Below the pieces are notes generated by a model, which searched no databases, had not been told where the DNA came from, and saw only the letters and a list, made by a program, of their open reading frames with translations. DNA of 64,000 bases, from contig CAWHIF010000003.1 in the NCBI GenBank assembly GCA_963829235.1, positions 62,001-126,000 on the forward strand, given 5' to 3'. The first letter of the stretch is position 1; each line of letters begins with the position of its first letter. The DNA comes from Bog-756 sp963829235 (GTDB taxonomy: Bacteria; Actinomycetota; Acidimicrobiia; Acidimicrobiales; RAAP-2). Positions 1-9,293 of this stretch are shown piece after piece. A program made the position numbers and the translations under genes.

Positions 1-1819
1 ATTATATTGCACAGCTTGTCGCTACGGACGGCATCGAACACGTCTTCATGGTGACCGGCGGCGGTGCGATGCATCTGAACGACGCGCTGGGCCGCGAACC
101 ACGCCTTACAACGGTTTTCACTCATCACGAGCAGTCCTGCGCCATGGCCGCGGAAAGCTATGCCCGGTTGTCCGGCCGACCGGCAGCGGTCAACGTGACC
201 AGTGGACCGGGCGGAATCAACGCCCTCAACGGCGTGTTCGGAGCGTATGTCGACTCCATACCAATGGTCGTGATCTCTGGACAGGTGAAGCGAGAGACAC
301 TGATCACGAGCTATGAACTTGCCATTGCGGCAGCTGGGTGACCAAGAGGTCGATATCGTCGCCATGGCTTCCCCCGTGTGCAAGATCGCCTCGTTGCTCG
401 ACGATCCCGAGGAGACCCGTTTCGTCGTGGAGCGGGCACTATGGCTTGCCCGCAACGGTCGGCCCGGGCCGGTGTGGGTTGACGTCCCGATTGACGTCCA
501 GGCTGCCACAATCGACCCGGGGTCATTGCGCGGATTTGATCCGGCATCGGACGGCCCTGGGGCGAGCCTTTCTGCGGAGGTCGGACTCATCACCGGGGAT
601 GCCTTGGCCGACCAGCTGCGCATTGCGTTGCGGCACCTGGCATCCGCCGAACGGCCGGTCATTCTGGCCGGTGCCGGCGTTCGGATGTCGGGTGCATATG
701 AAGCGTTCCTGCGGGTCATCGACAAGCTCGGCATTCCGGTCGTAACCGGTTGGAACGCTCATGACGTGCTTTGGAACGACCACCCGCTCTACGTCGGCCG
801 ACCTGGAACCGTCGGTGATCGGAGTGGGAACTTTGCCGTTCAGAATGCAGACTTTCTGTTGGTCCTGGGCAGCCGACTCAATGTCAGGCAGATCAGCTAC
901 AACTGGGAAGCGTTCGCACGCGCGGCCTACACCGTCATGATCGATATCGACCAGGCTGAACTGGACAAGCCGACCCTGTCGATCGACCTGCCAATCCATG
1001 CCAATCTCACCGAGGCACTCGCACAGCTCGAATCGCTGGAACACACGGCCCAGCCTGCACATGAGGAGTACTTGGCTTGGTGCCGCGAGAGGCTGGTGCG
1101 CTACCCCGTGGTCCTTGCCGAGTATTCGAAAACCGACGAGCCTGTCAACCCTTACTGCTTCATTCAGGCCCTCTTCGAGGAACTCGACGAGGGTGACGTC
1201 GTCGTGACGGGTGACGGAACCGCTTGCGTCGTGACCTTCCAGGCTGCCCACATCAAGCCCGACCAGAGGCTGTACACGAACTCCGGCTGTGCCTCCATGG
1301 GATACGACCTCCCCGCCGCAATCGGTGCTCACTATGGTTCCGACAACGAACGGATCATCTGCTTGGCCGGCGACGGCAGCATCATGTTGAACTTGCAAGA
1401 ACTGCAGACGATCGCCGGAAATCGACTTCCGATCAAGCTCATCGTCCTGAACAACAATGGGTACAGCTCTATCCGCCAGACCCAGCAGAATTACTTCCCC
1501 GACAACATCGTTGGCTGCGGCCCGGAGTCAGGACTGACATTTCCCGATTTCAGCCGGACTCGGGGCTGCGTTTGGCTTCCAGGTACATCGCTGTGCGAGC
1601 CACCACGAGCTGACCGACAGCATCCACGACTTGCTCGCCGGCGAAGGACCACAACTTCTGGAGGTCATGCTCGATCCCGAGCAGCCCTTCTCGCCCAAAT
1701 TGGCCTCACGGCAGTTGGAAGACGGTCGAATGGTCTCATCTCCTCTCGAGGATCTTGCTCCGTTTCTGCCTCGTGCCGAGTTGAGTCAGAACATGTTGAT
1801 CCCTTTGGTGGATGAGTAA
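1..1819 (+). pseudogene. ThDP-dependent acetolactate synthase-like enzyme, 5' partial, three frameshifts
   Basis: The reading frame is open from base 3, so the true start lies before the window. The family binds thiamine diphosphate and transfers two-carbon units from pyruvate. The N-terminal part has the catalytic-Glu region (HHEQSCAMAAESYA) and the C-terminal half has the ThDP motif GDGSIMLN followed by NNNGYSSIR, so it belongs to the acetolactate synthase/YerE superfamily. The protein is split over three frames. The frame changes near 320-330 (SYEL continues as PLRQLGDQE), near 1550-1575, and near 1590-1614 (continuing as HHELTDSIHDLLAGEGPQ up to the stop at 1819). Restoring the frames gives one continuous enzyme of normal length, so sequencing indels are as likely as decay. 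It lies 6 bp before an SDR gene, in a nucleotide-sugar cluster. A YerE-like role, adding an acetyl branch to a CDP-keto-sugar, is an inference from the nearby cytidylyltransferase. Confidence 0.85.
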
Positions 1820-1825
1820 GGTCCT

Positions 1826-2500
1826 GTGCCCCCAGCCGTATTAGTCCTCGGCGGCCGGGGAGACATCGGGTCAGCCATTGCTGAACGGTTCGCGGCGGCT
1901 GGACACCAAGTCCTGGCTGTCGGTCGAGCGGACTTCGATCTCACCGAACCCGAGGCCATCGATGCATGGTTCGATCGTCCGCATCCTTCCATCGGGATTG
2001 TGGTCCATTCGGCGGGCCTGAATTATCCGAAGGTCTTCGCCGAGCTCACCGACGCGGAGATCAGGGAGTGCTTTGCGGCAAACGTCGAGGGCTTCTTGCA
2101 TGTGGCCAGACGGGTTCTGCCCGAACTGGTAGCCCAGGAAGGGCGAATGGTCGTGCTGTCATCCATTTTCGGATTTCTCTCTCGCGTCGGTCGTCTGCCC
2201 TATGCCATGTCCAAGCACGCATTGGTCGGCGTCGTGAAGACGCTCGCCCTCGAGCTGGCGGAACAGGGGGTGCTGGTGAATGCGGTCTCGCCGGGATATA
2301 TCGATACCAGATTGACTCGAGCGAACAATGACGATGCGACAATTGCAAGGCTCACGTCGGCAGTTCCAATGCGGAGATTGGGAACGCCGCAGGATGTCGC
2401 CGAAATCGTCTACTTTCTAGGTTCAGCCAACAATCGGTACATCACCGGTCAGGACGTGGTGGTGGACGGGGGATTCTCGATCGATGGTGGGAGGGGCTGA
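1826..2500 (+). CDS. SDR-family oxidoreductase
   Basis: This is a 224-residue classical short-chain dehydrogenase/reductase. The N-terminal nucleotide-binding motif LGGRGDIGSAIAERF is a GxxxGxG variant. The catalytic Ser lies in LSSIFGF and the YxxxK pair in PYAMSKHAL. The C-terminal part has the usual NAVSPGYIDTRLT and ITGQDVVVDGG segments. The start is GTG at 1826, six bases after the ThDP-enzyme stop. The 3' end overlaps the next gene by 17 bases, so the genes are very probably co-transcribed and coupled. By position it is a candidate reductase for the keto product made by the upstream ThDP enzyme or the downstream cyclase. Its substrate cannot be read from the sequence. Confidence 0.9.
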   Translation: MPPAVLVLGGRGDIGSAIAERFAAAGHQVLAVGRADFDLTEPEAIDAWFDRPHPSIGIVVHSAGLNYPKVFAELTDAEIRECFAANVEGFLHVARRVLPELVAQEGRMVVLSSIFGFLSRVGRLPYAMSKHALVGVVKTLALELAEQGVLVNAVSPGYIDTRLTRANNDDATIARLTSAVPMRRLGTPQDVAEIVYFLGSANNRYITGQDVVVDGGFSIDGGRG

Positions 2501-3653
2501 CCCAGTGCCGACTTTCCGAATCCAAGATACTGAGTTCAATGCGCCCCTCGACATCGGGGACGGCGACGTGCTGTCGGTGCAGTCGTCACCCCGCCCCTAC
2601 CAGGTCTGGTTTGCCTCGGCCCGACCTCTGAGCGCCACGATCGATGAGCTGGTATCGGACGCCTCGCACCCGGTGGTCCTCGCCGATCGCCGCGCCCTGG
2701 AGGCGCATCTGAGCGATGCCCAAGCCTTGGACAGTGTCCCGAAGATGATCGTCGAAGCAACCGAGGAGTTCAAGAGTGTCGAGAGTGCACTCGCCGTTGT
2801 CGACTTCATGGATGGACAACGTGTGAGCCGGAGCTCTGTCCTGGTCGTCATCGGGGGCGGCATCGTCCAGGACGTAGGCGCATTTGCCGCTTGTGTCTAC
2901 AAGCGCGGGGTCCCATGGGCCTATGTGCCCACCACCATGCTGGCGCAGGCAGACAGCTGTATCGGGGCCAAGAGCGGTCTCAATTTTCACGGGGCAAAGA
3001 ACCTCGTAGGCGTCTTTTCCGCTCCCCGGCGGATCGTCGTCCACACAGGATTTCTCTCCACTCTGGCCGAGGAGGACCTGCTCTCCGGTATGGGCGAGGT
3101 CTTTCGCTTGAGCATCATCGGAGGACCTGAGTTTCTGGAAAGCTTCGAACGCCTCCGACCCTTGGCGGCTGCTGGAGACCTCCTGATCCTCGACGAGCTC
3201 ATCCAGGCCGGCTTGTCCGTGAAGCGAGCAGTGATTGAAGTAGACGAGTTCGAGCTCGACCTGCGGCGTTCGATGAATTTCGGTCACAGTATCGGCCATG
3301 CGCTGGAGGCAATAACGAGGCATTCCATTCCCCACGGCATCGCTGTGGCGGTGGGGGTTCTGGTGGAAGCCGAGATCAGCCACCGGCGAGGCATGCTCTC
3401 CGAGGAGGAATTAGCGCAACTGCTACGGGTCGGTGGACCGATCATTCCCGACCGAGTGCGCTCAGTTCTGTCCGAGGTTTCGCTCGACGAGATTCTTGAT
3501 GTACTTGCTCGTGACAAGAAGGTCGAAGGAACCATCTTGAAGCTGGTCGTTCCCGAATACATCGGTCAGATCCGATTCATCGATCTTCCGCTCGAACCAG
3601 CATCGATTCCGCTGCTGAGAGATGCACTCCGACAAGTCCTCGCTGACATTTGA
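2484..3653 (+). CDS. 3-dehydroquinate synthase-like sugar cyclase family protein
   Basis: This 389-residue protein has the fold signature of dehydroquinate synthases and sugar-phosphate cyclases: GGGIVQDVGAF (residues 124-134), PTTMLAQADS (149-158), KNLVG (172-176), NFGHSIGHALE (265-275) and HGIAVAVG (284-291). The presumed metal ligands Glu205, His268 and His284 are present. Two normally strict motifs differ: GGK is GAK (161-163), and the EVIK motif is EVFR, with Arg208 where the catalytic Lys is expected. It lies inside a nucleotide-sugar operon and not beside aro genes. A dedicated sugar-phosphate cyclase or another secondary role is therefore more likely than aromatic amino-acid synthesis. 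The substrate is unknown. ATG at 2484 overlaps the SDR; GTG at 2505 is an alternative start. Confidence 0.85.
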   Translation: MVGGADPVPTFRIQDTEFNAPLDIGDGDVLSVQSSPRPYQVWFASARPLSATIDELVSDASHPVVLADRRALEAHLSDAQALDSVPKMIVEATEEFKSVESALAVVDFMDGQRVSRSSVLVVIGGGIVQDVGAFAACVYKRGVPWAYVPTTMLAQADSCIGAKSGLNFHGAKNLVGVFSAPRRIVVHTGFLSTLAEEDLLSGMGEVFRLSIIGGPEFLESFERLRPLAAAGDLLILDELIQAGLSVKRAVIEVDEFELDLRRSMNFGHSIGHALEAITRHSIPHGIAVAVGVLVEAEISHRRGMLSEEELAQLLRVGGPIIPDRVRSVLSEVSLDEILDVLARDKKVEGTILKLVVPEYIGQIRFIDLPLEPASIPLLRDALRQVLADI

Positions 3654-3681
3654 CGACTGTCGCCCCTCTCGGGAGTAAGCC

Positions 3682-4642
3682 ATGAGGCCGTTGGACTTCT
3701 CATGCGTCACAGGAGGACGGTTGGTTGAATCGGGGCTTGATGTTGTTGTGACAGGCTCCGGCGGTTGGTTGGGCCAGGCAACGCTGGAGATGCTGGAGTC
3801 GACCCTCGGTGTGAATGTGGGGTCGCGGGTTCATGCCTTTGCTTCATCCCGTCGGTCGGTGACCCTTCGTTCGGGTACGCAGCTGGAGGCGTATCCGTTG
3901 CGGGAGCTCCCCCGACTGCGCATCGGTCCCCACCTACTGGTCCACTATGCGTTTGCCACCAGAGAACATGTTTCTCAACTGGGTGTCGACCGAGTACATC
4001 GCTCGCAACGAAGAGATCTCCGAGCTGATACGGGGTTACGTGGTGGGGGCTCATCCGCTCGGCGTGCTGTTGGTATCGTCCGGTGCCGTCTACCAGGGAG
4101 ACGACCTGGCGACCAACCCCTACGGCGTCTTGAAGGCACGGGACGAACGCTGGCTTCTGGACATCGCTCAGGGGTCGGGAGACGAGGGGATCCCCCGCGT
4201 GGTGATCCCTCGCCTGTTCAACCTGGCGGGACCGTTTCTGAATAAACCGGAGCATTTCGTGCTGGGATCGATCATCAGCGACATCGGACGTGGCGGACCG
4301 ATTCGGCTTCATGCGACCAAGCCGGTCGTGCGTTCTTATGTGCACGTCGAGGACCTCGTCGACCTTGCCTTCGCCATCCTGTTGGGGGAAGAACCTGAGC
4401 TGCTCCCGGCATTTGATACAGCAGGCGAGCGGGAGATCGAGGTCGGTGAACTGGCCGAGTTGGCAGCCTCGGTCCTGGGTGCGCCAGGAATGTCGATTGA
4501 GCGTCCGCCTCTCGATGGCAATCAGGTCGATCGCTATGTCGGCGACTCAACCACGATCAACGCCTTGGCCAGGTCCTACGGAATCGAGATGAAGACGTTG
4601 CCGCAACAGATCGAGGACACCGCTCGTTACATGGGAATCTGA
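3682..4642 (+). pseudogene. NAD-dependent sugar epimerase/dehydratase (extended SDR), one frameshift
   Basis: The N-terminal frame begins with a Rossmann motif (VVVTGSGGWLGQATLEML) and runs to about 3960. From there the protein continues in the next frame as NMFLNWVSTEYIARNEE and on to the stop at 4642. The second part carries the rest of an extended SDR: LVSSGAVYQG with the catalytic Ser, NPYGVLKARDE as the YxxxK pair, PRLFNLAGPF and RSYVHVEDLVDLAFAIL. Rejoined, it would be about 320 residues, the usual size for UDP- or CDP-sugar epimerases and reductases. It follows the cyclase gene by 28 bases. The single indel near 3960-3970 may be a sequence error rather than true inactivation. Confidence 0.85.
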
Positions 4643-4668
4643 CGCCTGCCTCCGTCTGCCTCGAGACC

Positions 4669-5436
4669 TCAGTCGACCTTCCACGGAGCGTCGCCGGCTG
4701 CCCACATCGCCTCGAGAAGCTGCAACTCGCGCAGCGTGTCGACAGGTTGCCAGAACCCCTGGTGAAGGAAGACCGACAGCTGGCCGGCGTCAGCAAGGCG
4801 CCCCAGCGGACCCTGCTCGAAAAGAGTCTCATCACCCTCGATGTCGTCGAGAATCTTGGGAGACAGGACAAAGAATCCTCCATTGATCCAGTTGCCGTCT
4901 CCGTGGGGCTTCTCGAGAAACGTCGTAACCTGGCTCCCCTCGATCACCAGTGCGCCGAATCGACCGGGCGGCTGAACAGCGGTGACGGTGGCAAGACGAC
5001 CTTCGGACCGGTGGAATTCGACAAGCGCCGTGATGTCCACATCGGCCACACCATCGCCGTACGTGCAGCAGAAGTCCTCGTCGGCAACGTAGTCGGCGAT
5101 CCGCTTGAGACGGCCTCCGGTCTGCGTGTCGAGGCCCGTGTCGACGAGAGTGATCCGCCACGGCTCAGCCATGGTTTGGTGGACCTCCATCCGGTTCTCG
5201 CGGAGGTCAAAGGTGACGTTTGACATGTGGAGGAAGTAGTTGGCGAAGAACTCTTTGATGACATATCCCCGATAGCCGCAACAGATCACGAACTCAGTGA
5301 TGCCGTGCGCCGCATACAACCGGCAGATATGCCAAAGCAACGGACGCCCGCCAACCTCGACCATCGGCTTGGGACGTGCGACCGTCTCTTCGGTCAGTCG
5401 GGTTCCCCTGCCCCCCGCCAGTATCACTGCCTTCAC
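4669..5436 (-). CDS. rfbF: glucose-1-phosphate cytidylyltransferase
   Basis: This 255-residue nucleotidyltransferase makes CDP-glucose from CTP and glucose-1-phosphate, the entry step to CDP-3,6-dideoxy sugars and branched derivatives such as yersiniose. It has the N-terminal signature MKAVILAGGRGTRLTEET, PKPMVEVGGRPLLWHI, the RfbF-type ICCGYRGYVIKEFF segment, CTYGDGVADVD, and the substrate-binding EKPHGDGNWINGGFFV. Length and motifs match RfbF/DdhA closely. It converges with the epimerase gene, whose stop is 26 bp away. Its presence is the main reason to think the locus uses CDP-activated sugars. No CDP-glucose 4,6-dehydratase is in the window; it may lie further left. Confidence 0.93.
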   Translation of the reverse strand: MKAVILAGGRGTRLTEETVARPKPMVEVGGRPLLWHICRLYAAHGITEFVICCGYRGYVIKEFFANYFLHMSNVTFDLRENRMEVHQTMAEPWRITLVDTGLDTQTGGRLKRIADYVADEDFCCTYGDGVADVDITALVEFHRSEGRLATVTAVQPPGRFGALVIEGSQVTTFLEKPHGDGNWINGGFFVLSPKILDDIEGDETLFEQGPLGRLADAGQLSVFLHQGFWQPVDTLRELQLLEAMWAAGDAPWKVD

Positions 5437-5611
5437 ATCGGGCTCCTTTTCGTACCGGCATCATCGAAACATGTTCCCAATGACGTCATGGACAACTCTA
5501 CGACCTTGCTGGTCACAATGGGCACAACTTTGTGGGTTCCCCGTAGCAGATCGGTTTCATTTCCCGGCAGATCGGGGCTGATTTTCGATCGACCAAACCG
5601 GCTCTCCGCGG

Positions 5612-5905
5612 TCAGCGAGATATGACCTCTGAGAGCAGGTACCAGTTGGGCTTGCCGGCGTAGAGGAGTGAGCGGATCCGGTAGTTCCGGAAGGACATAA
5701 AGCCGAAGGCGGCACCCCTCTCATGCTTGATCAAGTTGTGGACCGCATCGGTGGGCCCCCGTCGTGCCGAGGGCCTCATGCCAGGTGGCGATCTGACGTC
5801 GCCAACGGATGAGGGTCCGTCCGAGCGAAATGGGCTTCGATCGGGCAGTCCTTGTCCGGAGGTCATTTGCCCAGTTGCGAGACTCGTTTGAGGGCAAGGT
5901 CGGTA
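5612..5905 (-). mobile_element. C-terminal remnant of an ISL3-family transposase
   Basis: Read on the minus strand, two adjacent frames give the end of an ISL3 transposase. The first is LGRTLIRWRRQIATWHEA, a typical region before the GPTE motif. After a frame change near 5757, in a run of C residues, it continues GPTDAVHNLIKHERGAAFGF, then SFRNYRIRSLLYAGKPNW and a stop at 5612. This is the conserved carboxyl end of the family. The catalytic DDE region and N-terminus are missing and no terminal inverted repeats were recognised, so it is a dead fragment. The right limit is approximate. It lies between the rfbF start and the first acyltransferase, marking the left border of the lower-GC glycan island. 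The remaining 5437-5611 holds no recognisable gene. Confidence 0.7.
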
Positions 5906-5966
5906 TCGGTGCGGGGTTTTCGCAACAAAGAGCGAGCCGACAGCGCTTGATCACCGGGAACATCCG

Positions 5967-7606
5967 TTGGTTGGAGCACGGCACCTGGAGTATTCTGATT
6001 CGATGCCCGGGGGGAGCGGCAGGCCCAAATTGCGGTTCCGTCGGTGTCTGGGTTTCTTGATGGCAATTCTGGCTCCGTTCGGTCTCGCTCTCGTGACCGT
6101 GCGGGTCGTGTCGCCGGTGCGCCATCTGGTGCTTTTAAGTGGAATCTTAATCGCACTCTATGTTCTCTACATAATCGGAATCATCGCCTACTTCCCACGC
6201 AGTAGGGCAGCCACTGGCATAGCCCCATCCGGGATCGAAACGGCAGTTCCTATTAATGAACTACGGAGATCAGTCGATTGGCTGTTGCTATTGAGAGGTC
6301 TCGCCGCCGGCCTCGTATTCGTCATGCACAGCGGAGGCATACTCGGATACGATTTCAAACTTGGTGGTTCAGAGTGGGCCTGGATTGCTCTGTCGCCAGC
6401 ATGGTTGGGAATGCTGATGTTCTTCACGCTCTCTGGATATCTTATGGGAAAGAGCTTCTACGAGAGGAAGTATGACGAGAGCCTGCCGGGTGTTTGGCTC
6501 TATCTGCGAAATCGCTTCTTGAGAATTGTACCCCTGACATTTACAGTGGCCTTGCTTATTGTTCTCTTGCAGCCGCCGAACTGGCTGTTTTCGTCTGGGC
6601 TCGCAAAGCAGCTCGGAGTGCGGATCGGCTCGTTCACGTTCAACAGATGGGTTGAAGTTGGGCCGACGCCGTATGGCTTGGGGCAATTCTGGAGCCTTGC
6701 AACCGAGTGGCAGTTTTATCTGATAGTCCCAGTCGTCTTTGTTGTTGTAAGAACTATTTTTCGTAATAACGGCTTGGTCAAGCTCTCTGCCGTCACCCTC
6801 CTTATCATGGCAGGTGGAATCTACATCCGCTGGTTTGAATGGAGTCGACATGGCGGATTAGCCGGTTGGAACCCATGGGTTTATACGCCGCTTTATACAA
6901 ATTTCGATGTATTCATGCTGGGATTTCTGACGAATTGGTGGCGGCCTCACTTCAAAAGCATCGGCGCGCTAATGGCTCGCTCTTGGCCGCTACTACTGAT
7001 CGCCATCTACCTGGGGTACTCCTTTATCGCCTACCAAGCAATGGTCTTATTCAGGCCCGCTTGGCAGCCGACCTTGGCTGTGTTCCTACCTGCTGTGACT
7101 GCGCTGCTTCTCGTTCCAGTCATAGTCGGAATGGAATCACTAAACTTGCGAGAGACCTTGCGCAGCCGGCATCGGCGACGTACTGCCTTTGTCCTCTATT
7201 GGATTGGTGCCCTTACGTTTCCGGTCTATCTGGTTCACGCCGCGATACTCTGGCAGTTCCAGTTATGGTTCCCTCATTCCCCGTATCTGGTGCGATGGGC
7301 GCTTGGCATCATCTCCACACTCCTCGTGGCCTGGTTGCTCCACGTCACCGTCGAAAAAGCTGTTCTCCGCTGGCGTAGGCAACATTCAAAACCTGGATAC
7401 TCGCCGACCTATGGTCGCTTGCTCGATCGGCTCGGTCTGATGCGAGCCACCGACGTGAAAGAGCTTGAGGAGGAGCACAGCCGGCTCGAGCAGACTGTGG
7501 CCGACCAAGCCCTCCTCATTGCGGCGTTGGAGAGTGAAGCTGAGGAAAGCGACGTCCACCCCTGATGGCGGATTGGCACGTGAAGCTCTCGCAGATGGTC
7601 AACACA
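5967..7606 (+). repeat. left copy of a ~1.6-kb inverted duplication
   Basis: The acyltransferase gene and short flanks are duplicated in inverted orientation at 17286-18962. Similarity begins about 35 bases before the start codon (TTGGTTGGAGCACG here, TTGGTTGAGCACG in the other copy, both followed by GAGTATTCTGATT). It runs through the gene, whose products look roughly 80% identical by eye. It continues about 40 bases beyond the stop, both copies reading TGATGGCGGATTGGCACGTG and then GAAGCTCTCGCAGATGGT. The limits are estimated by eye. Confidence 0.8.
6003..7565 (+). CDS. acyltransferase-3 family membrane protein with C-terminal coiled coil (copy 1)
   Basis: This membrane-bound O-acyltransferase (OafA/NodX-like family) of about 520 residues typically acetylates or acylates extracytoplasmic sugars. 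A hydrophobic pair near the N-terminus is followed by the family core: LLLLRGLAAGLVFVMHSG with the catalytic-type His, FFTLSGYLMGKSFYERKY, LRNRFLRIVPLTF, FWSLATEWQFYL and LTFPVYLVHAAILW, with about ten membrane segments. The last 60 residues form a charged helix (KELEEEHSRLEQTVADQALL) likely to be a cytoplasmic coiled coil. ATG at 6003 is chosen because homology with copy 2 begins at the equivalent codon. GC is clearly lower than in the 34-40 kb region. A close paralogue in opposite orientation lies at 17331-18926. Confidence 0.9.
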   Translation: MPGGSGRPKLRFRRCLGFLMAILAPFGLALVTVRVVSPVRHLVLLSGILIALYVLYIIGIIAYFPRSRAATGIAPSGIETAVPINELRRSVDWLLLLRGLAAGLVFVMHSGGILGYDFKLGGSEWAWIALSPAWLGMLMFFTLSGYLMGKSFYERKYDESLPGVWLYLRNRFLRIVPLTFTVALLIVLLQPPNWLFSSGLAKQLGVRIGSFTFNRWVEVGPTPYGLGQFWSLATEWQFYLIVPVVFVVVRTIFRNNGLVKLSAVTLLIMAGGIYIRWFEWSRHGGLAGWNPWVYTPLYTNFDVFMLGFLTNWWRPHFKSIGALMARSWPLLLIAIYLGYSFIAYQAMVLFRPAWQPTLAVFLPAVTALLLVPVIVGMESLNLRETLRSRHRRRTAFVLYWIGALTFPVYLVHAAILWQFQLWFPHSPYLVRWALGIISTLLVAWLLHVTVEKAVLRWRRQHSKPGYSPTYGRLLDRLGLMRATDVKELEEEHSRLEQTVADQALLIAALESEAEESDVHP

Positions 7607-8206
7607 GCGCCCGTTCGGTTGCGAAGAGCGCGCCACAATCCTCAAGAAGGACGGGGAGATGTCGTGACGTTGCTCCTCTGTTTTGCCGTCGCGGTAGTCG
7701 ATCTGTCTGCGACCGCGAAGTTGTGGGACCGGTTGAAGCCGAAGTATGCCGACCGGTCCAGGATCGCCGCCCTCGAGTAGGAGCTTGGATTGGATGGCTT
7801 GCGAGCCGTCCTGAGACGTCATAGCTCCGAGTCTGCTTGATGGTGAACATTTGGGTCGCGCTGGCCGGAAATGAGTAATGCTCCACCTGAAGTCGTAGAA
7901 CGACCTTGGGCCGGTGGACCCCCACTACTTCTTCGTGGACCTCGTCACCGGCACTTGACCCCACTCGTTCCCGCAACGACACCAAAGTGTTAGCACCGTG
8001 GGCAGGACCGACTCAGGCTTCTAGCGTGGTCCGCCGCCACCCCATCACGTCAGCCCGAACGACGCAGCCAACAGAGCTACCGATGCCGCCCACCATGACT
8101 CATCTGCTCGCATCCCGACAACCGAGTCTCACCCCTTGGCTGCTCACTTCCAGAATTCCAATGGGATCAAACAACAGGTTCCCTCGGCCAGAGGTCGCCA
8201 CGATTT
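7566..8206. other. 641-bp intergenic region, no supported gene
   Basis: The first 40 bases belong to the duplicated block. The rest has short open frames on both strands (for example 7565-7780 on the plus strand) with no recognisable family, no good ribosome site and no conserved ends. It looks like degraded DNA between a plus-strand acyltransferase and a minus-strand GtrA gene, which converge here. No strong terminator hairpin was recognised. Confidence 0.5.
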
Positions 8207-8698
8207 TCATACACTCACCGATTCATCGCCGAGTTGCACTGCATCGAGGCTAAACAACCGGCTGAAGACAAGGTATTTGAACACCCACAGGAACCCGAAG
8301 ACGGCGAGCGTGACCGAAAGGAGGAGCGCCGTCGCCTCGCCGTGACTGAAATGGTGGGCGGTGCTGATCTGGTGTGCCACTTGGGCGGCGACAATCGACA
8401 GGAGGATTGCGGCGATCGAGACTGCCCAGAACGGCAGAACCTCACGCCTCCAATGAGAGGGACCAGTCTTTCTCCACACCCAGTTGCGATTGAGGTAGTA
8501 GTTGGGCACAATCCCCACCAGATTCACGAATAGTGCGCTTGGAACCTCGCTCCACAGATGGAACACACCGAATACGATCCCAAGCAAAGTGAAACCAAAC
8601 ACGGTCGAAATGACCGAAACCAGAGTGTAGCGAAGCACCTTCTTGCCATGTGGGGTGTTGTAGTGGCGGCGCCAATGGCGTGCAAAGGCATCGAGCAT
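8207..8698 (-). CDS. GtrA-like four-helix membrane protein
   Basis: This GtrA/DPMS-like protein of 163 residues has four predicted membrane helices. Signature parts are LRYTLVSVISTVFGFTLLG, VNLVGIVPNYYLNRNWVWR and the closing FLWVFKYLVFSRLF. The family helps flip or present lipid-linked sugars made by GtrB-type GT2 enzymes. The ORF is open up to 8800, but ATG at 8698 is preferred: the extra 34 residues are Arg/Ser-rich and not conserved. It is the last gene of the leftward glycan set. The GT2 at 14153-15172, which has two C-terminal membrane helices, is its likely partner. This pairing is inferred from the usual GtrA/GtrB association. Confidence 0.85.
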   Translation of the reverse strand: MLDAFARHWRRHYNTPHGKKVLRYTLVSVISTVFGFTLLGIVFGVFHLWSEVPSALFVNLVGIVPNYYLNRNWVWRKTGPSHWRREVLPFWAVSIAAILLSIVAAQVAHQISTAHHFSHGEATALLLSVTLAVFGFLWVFKYLVFSRLFSLDAVQLGDESVSV

Positions 8699-9293
8699 CT
8701 CGCCCAATCTAGTGGAACGAGAACTTCTTGACTTTCGCGTTCGTCGACCTGGCTGGGACTCTGCGTCCTGAGGCAGAGGAACTCCTCGCAGTGAGACCAC
8801 TGACCATTCCTCTCGCCCACGACGCGGCCAGGGACCGGTGATTGAGCGCGGCGAGCTTCCCGAGACGCATTTCCACAGGTTCCAGATTTGGTTTATCGCC
8901 CATAGCTGCGGTCAACGTCGACAAGCCGGGCTCAGGGACTAGTCCAGTCTCTGCCAGCTAGGTCAGATCTGACGGGGATCAAGCGGCGGCGGGGCCACTC
9001 TGGATCCAGCATGGGGCATCATCACCCTCCAACTGTTTGTCAAAGAGGCTCTGCTCGCTCCCCGAAGCGCCACGCTGACGAGGCTCCTTGCTCGCGCTCC
9101 GGATGGCGGTGCTCGACGTAACTCCCGCACGGAGGAACTGGCAACCACGGAACAGTAGGCACGCGCCGGACGAGGCGATCCCCGTGACGGCGGCATCAGG
9201 ATCTGTGTCGCGGTCGACATCGGGCGGCTGCTACATGCAACCGCAAGGATCTTCGCTCGGATCTCGACCTTCGTGGAACGCCCATACCCAACT
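8699..9293. other. 595-bp intergenic region, no supported gene
   Basis: No family is recognisable in any frame. Open frames on the minus strand (8709-8924, 8963-9220) are short, Arg/Ser-rich and probably chance. The stretch may contain the promoter of the GtrA gene, but no clear -35/-10 pair could be assigned. The upstream methyltransferase gene ends at 9294, so GtrA is probably transcribed separately or after a long untranslated gap. Confidence 0.45.

Noticed and set aside
2586..3383. A 265-codon minus-strand frame inside the cyclase gene
   Set aside because: It is antisense to a gene with full family motifs and is a codon-bias shadow.
7565..7780. A 71-codon frame after the first acyltransferase
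   Set aside because: It begins in the duplicated flank and has no counterpart frame in the other copy; no family was recognised.
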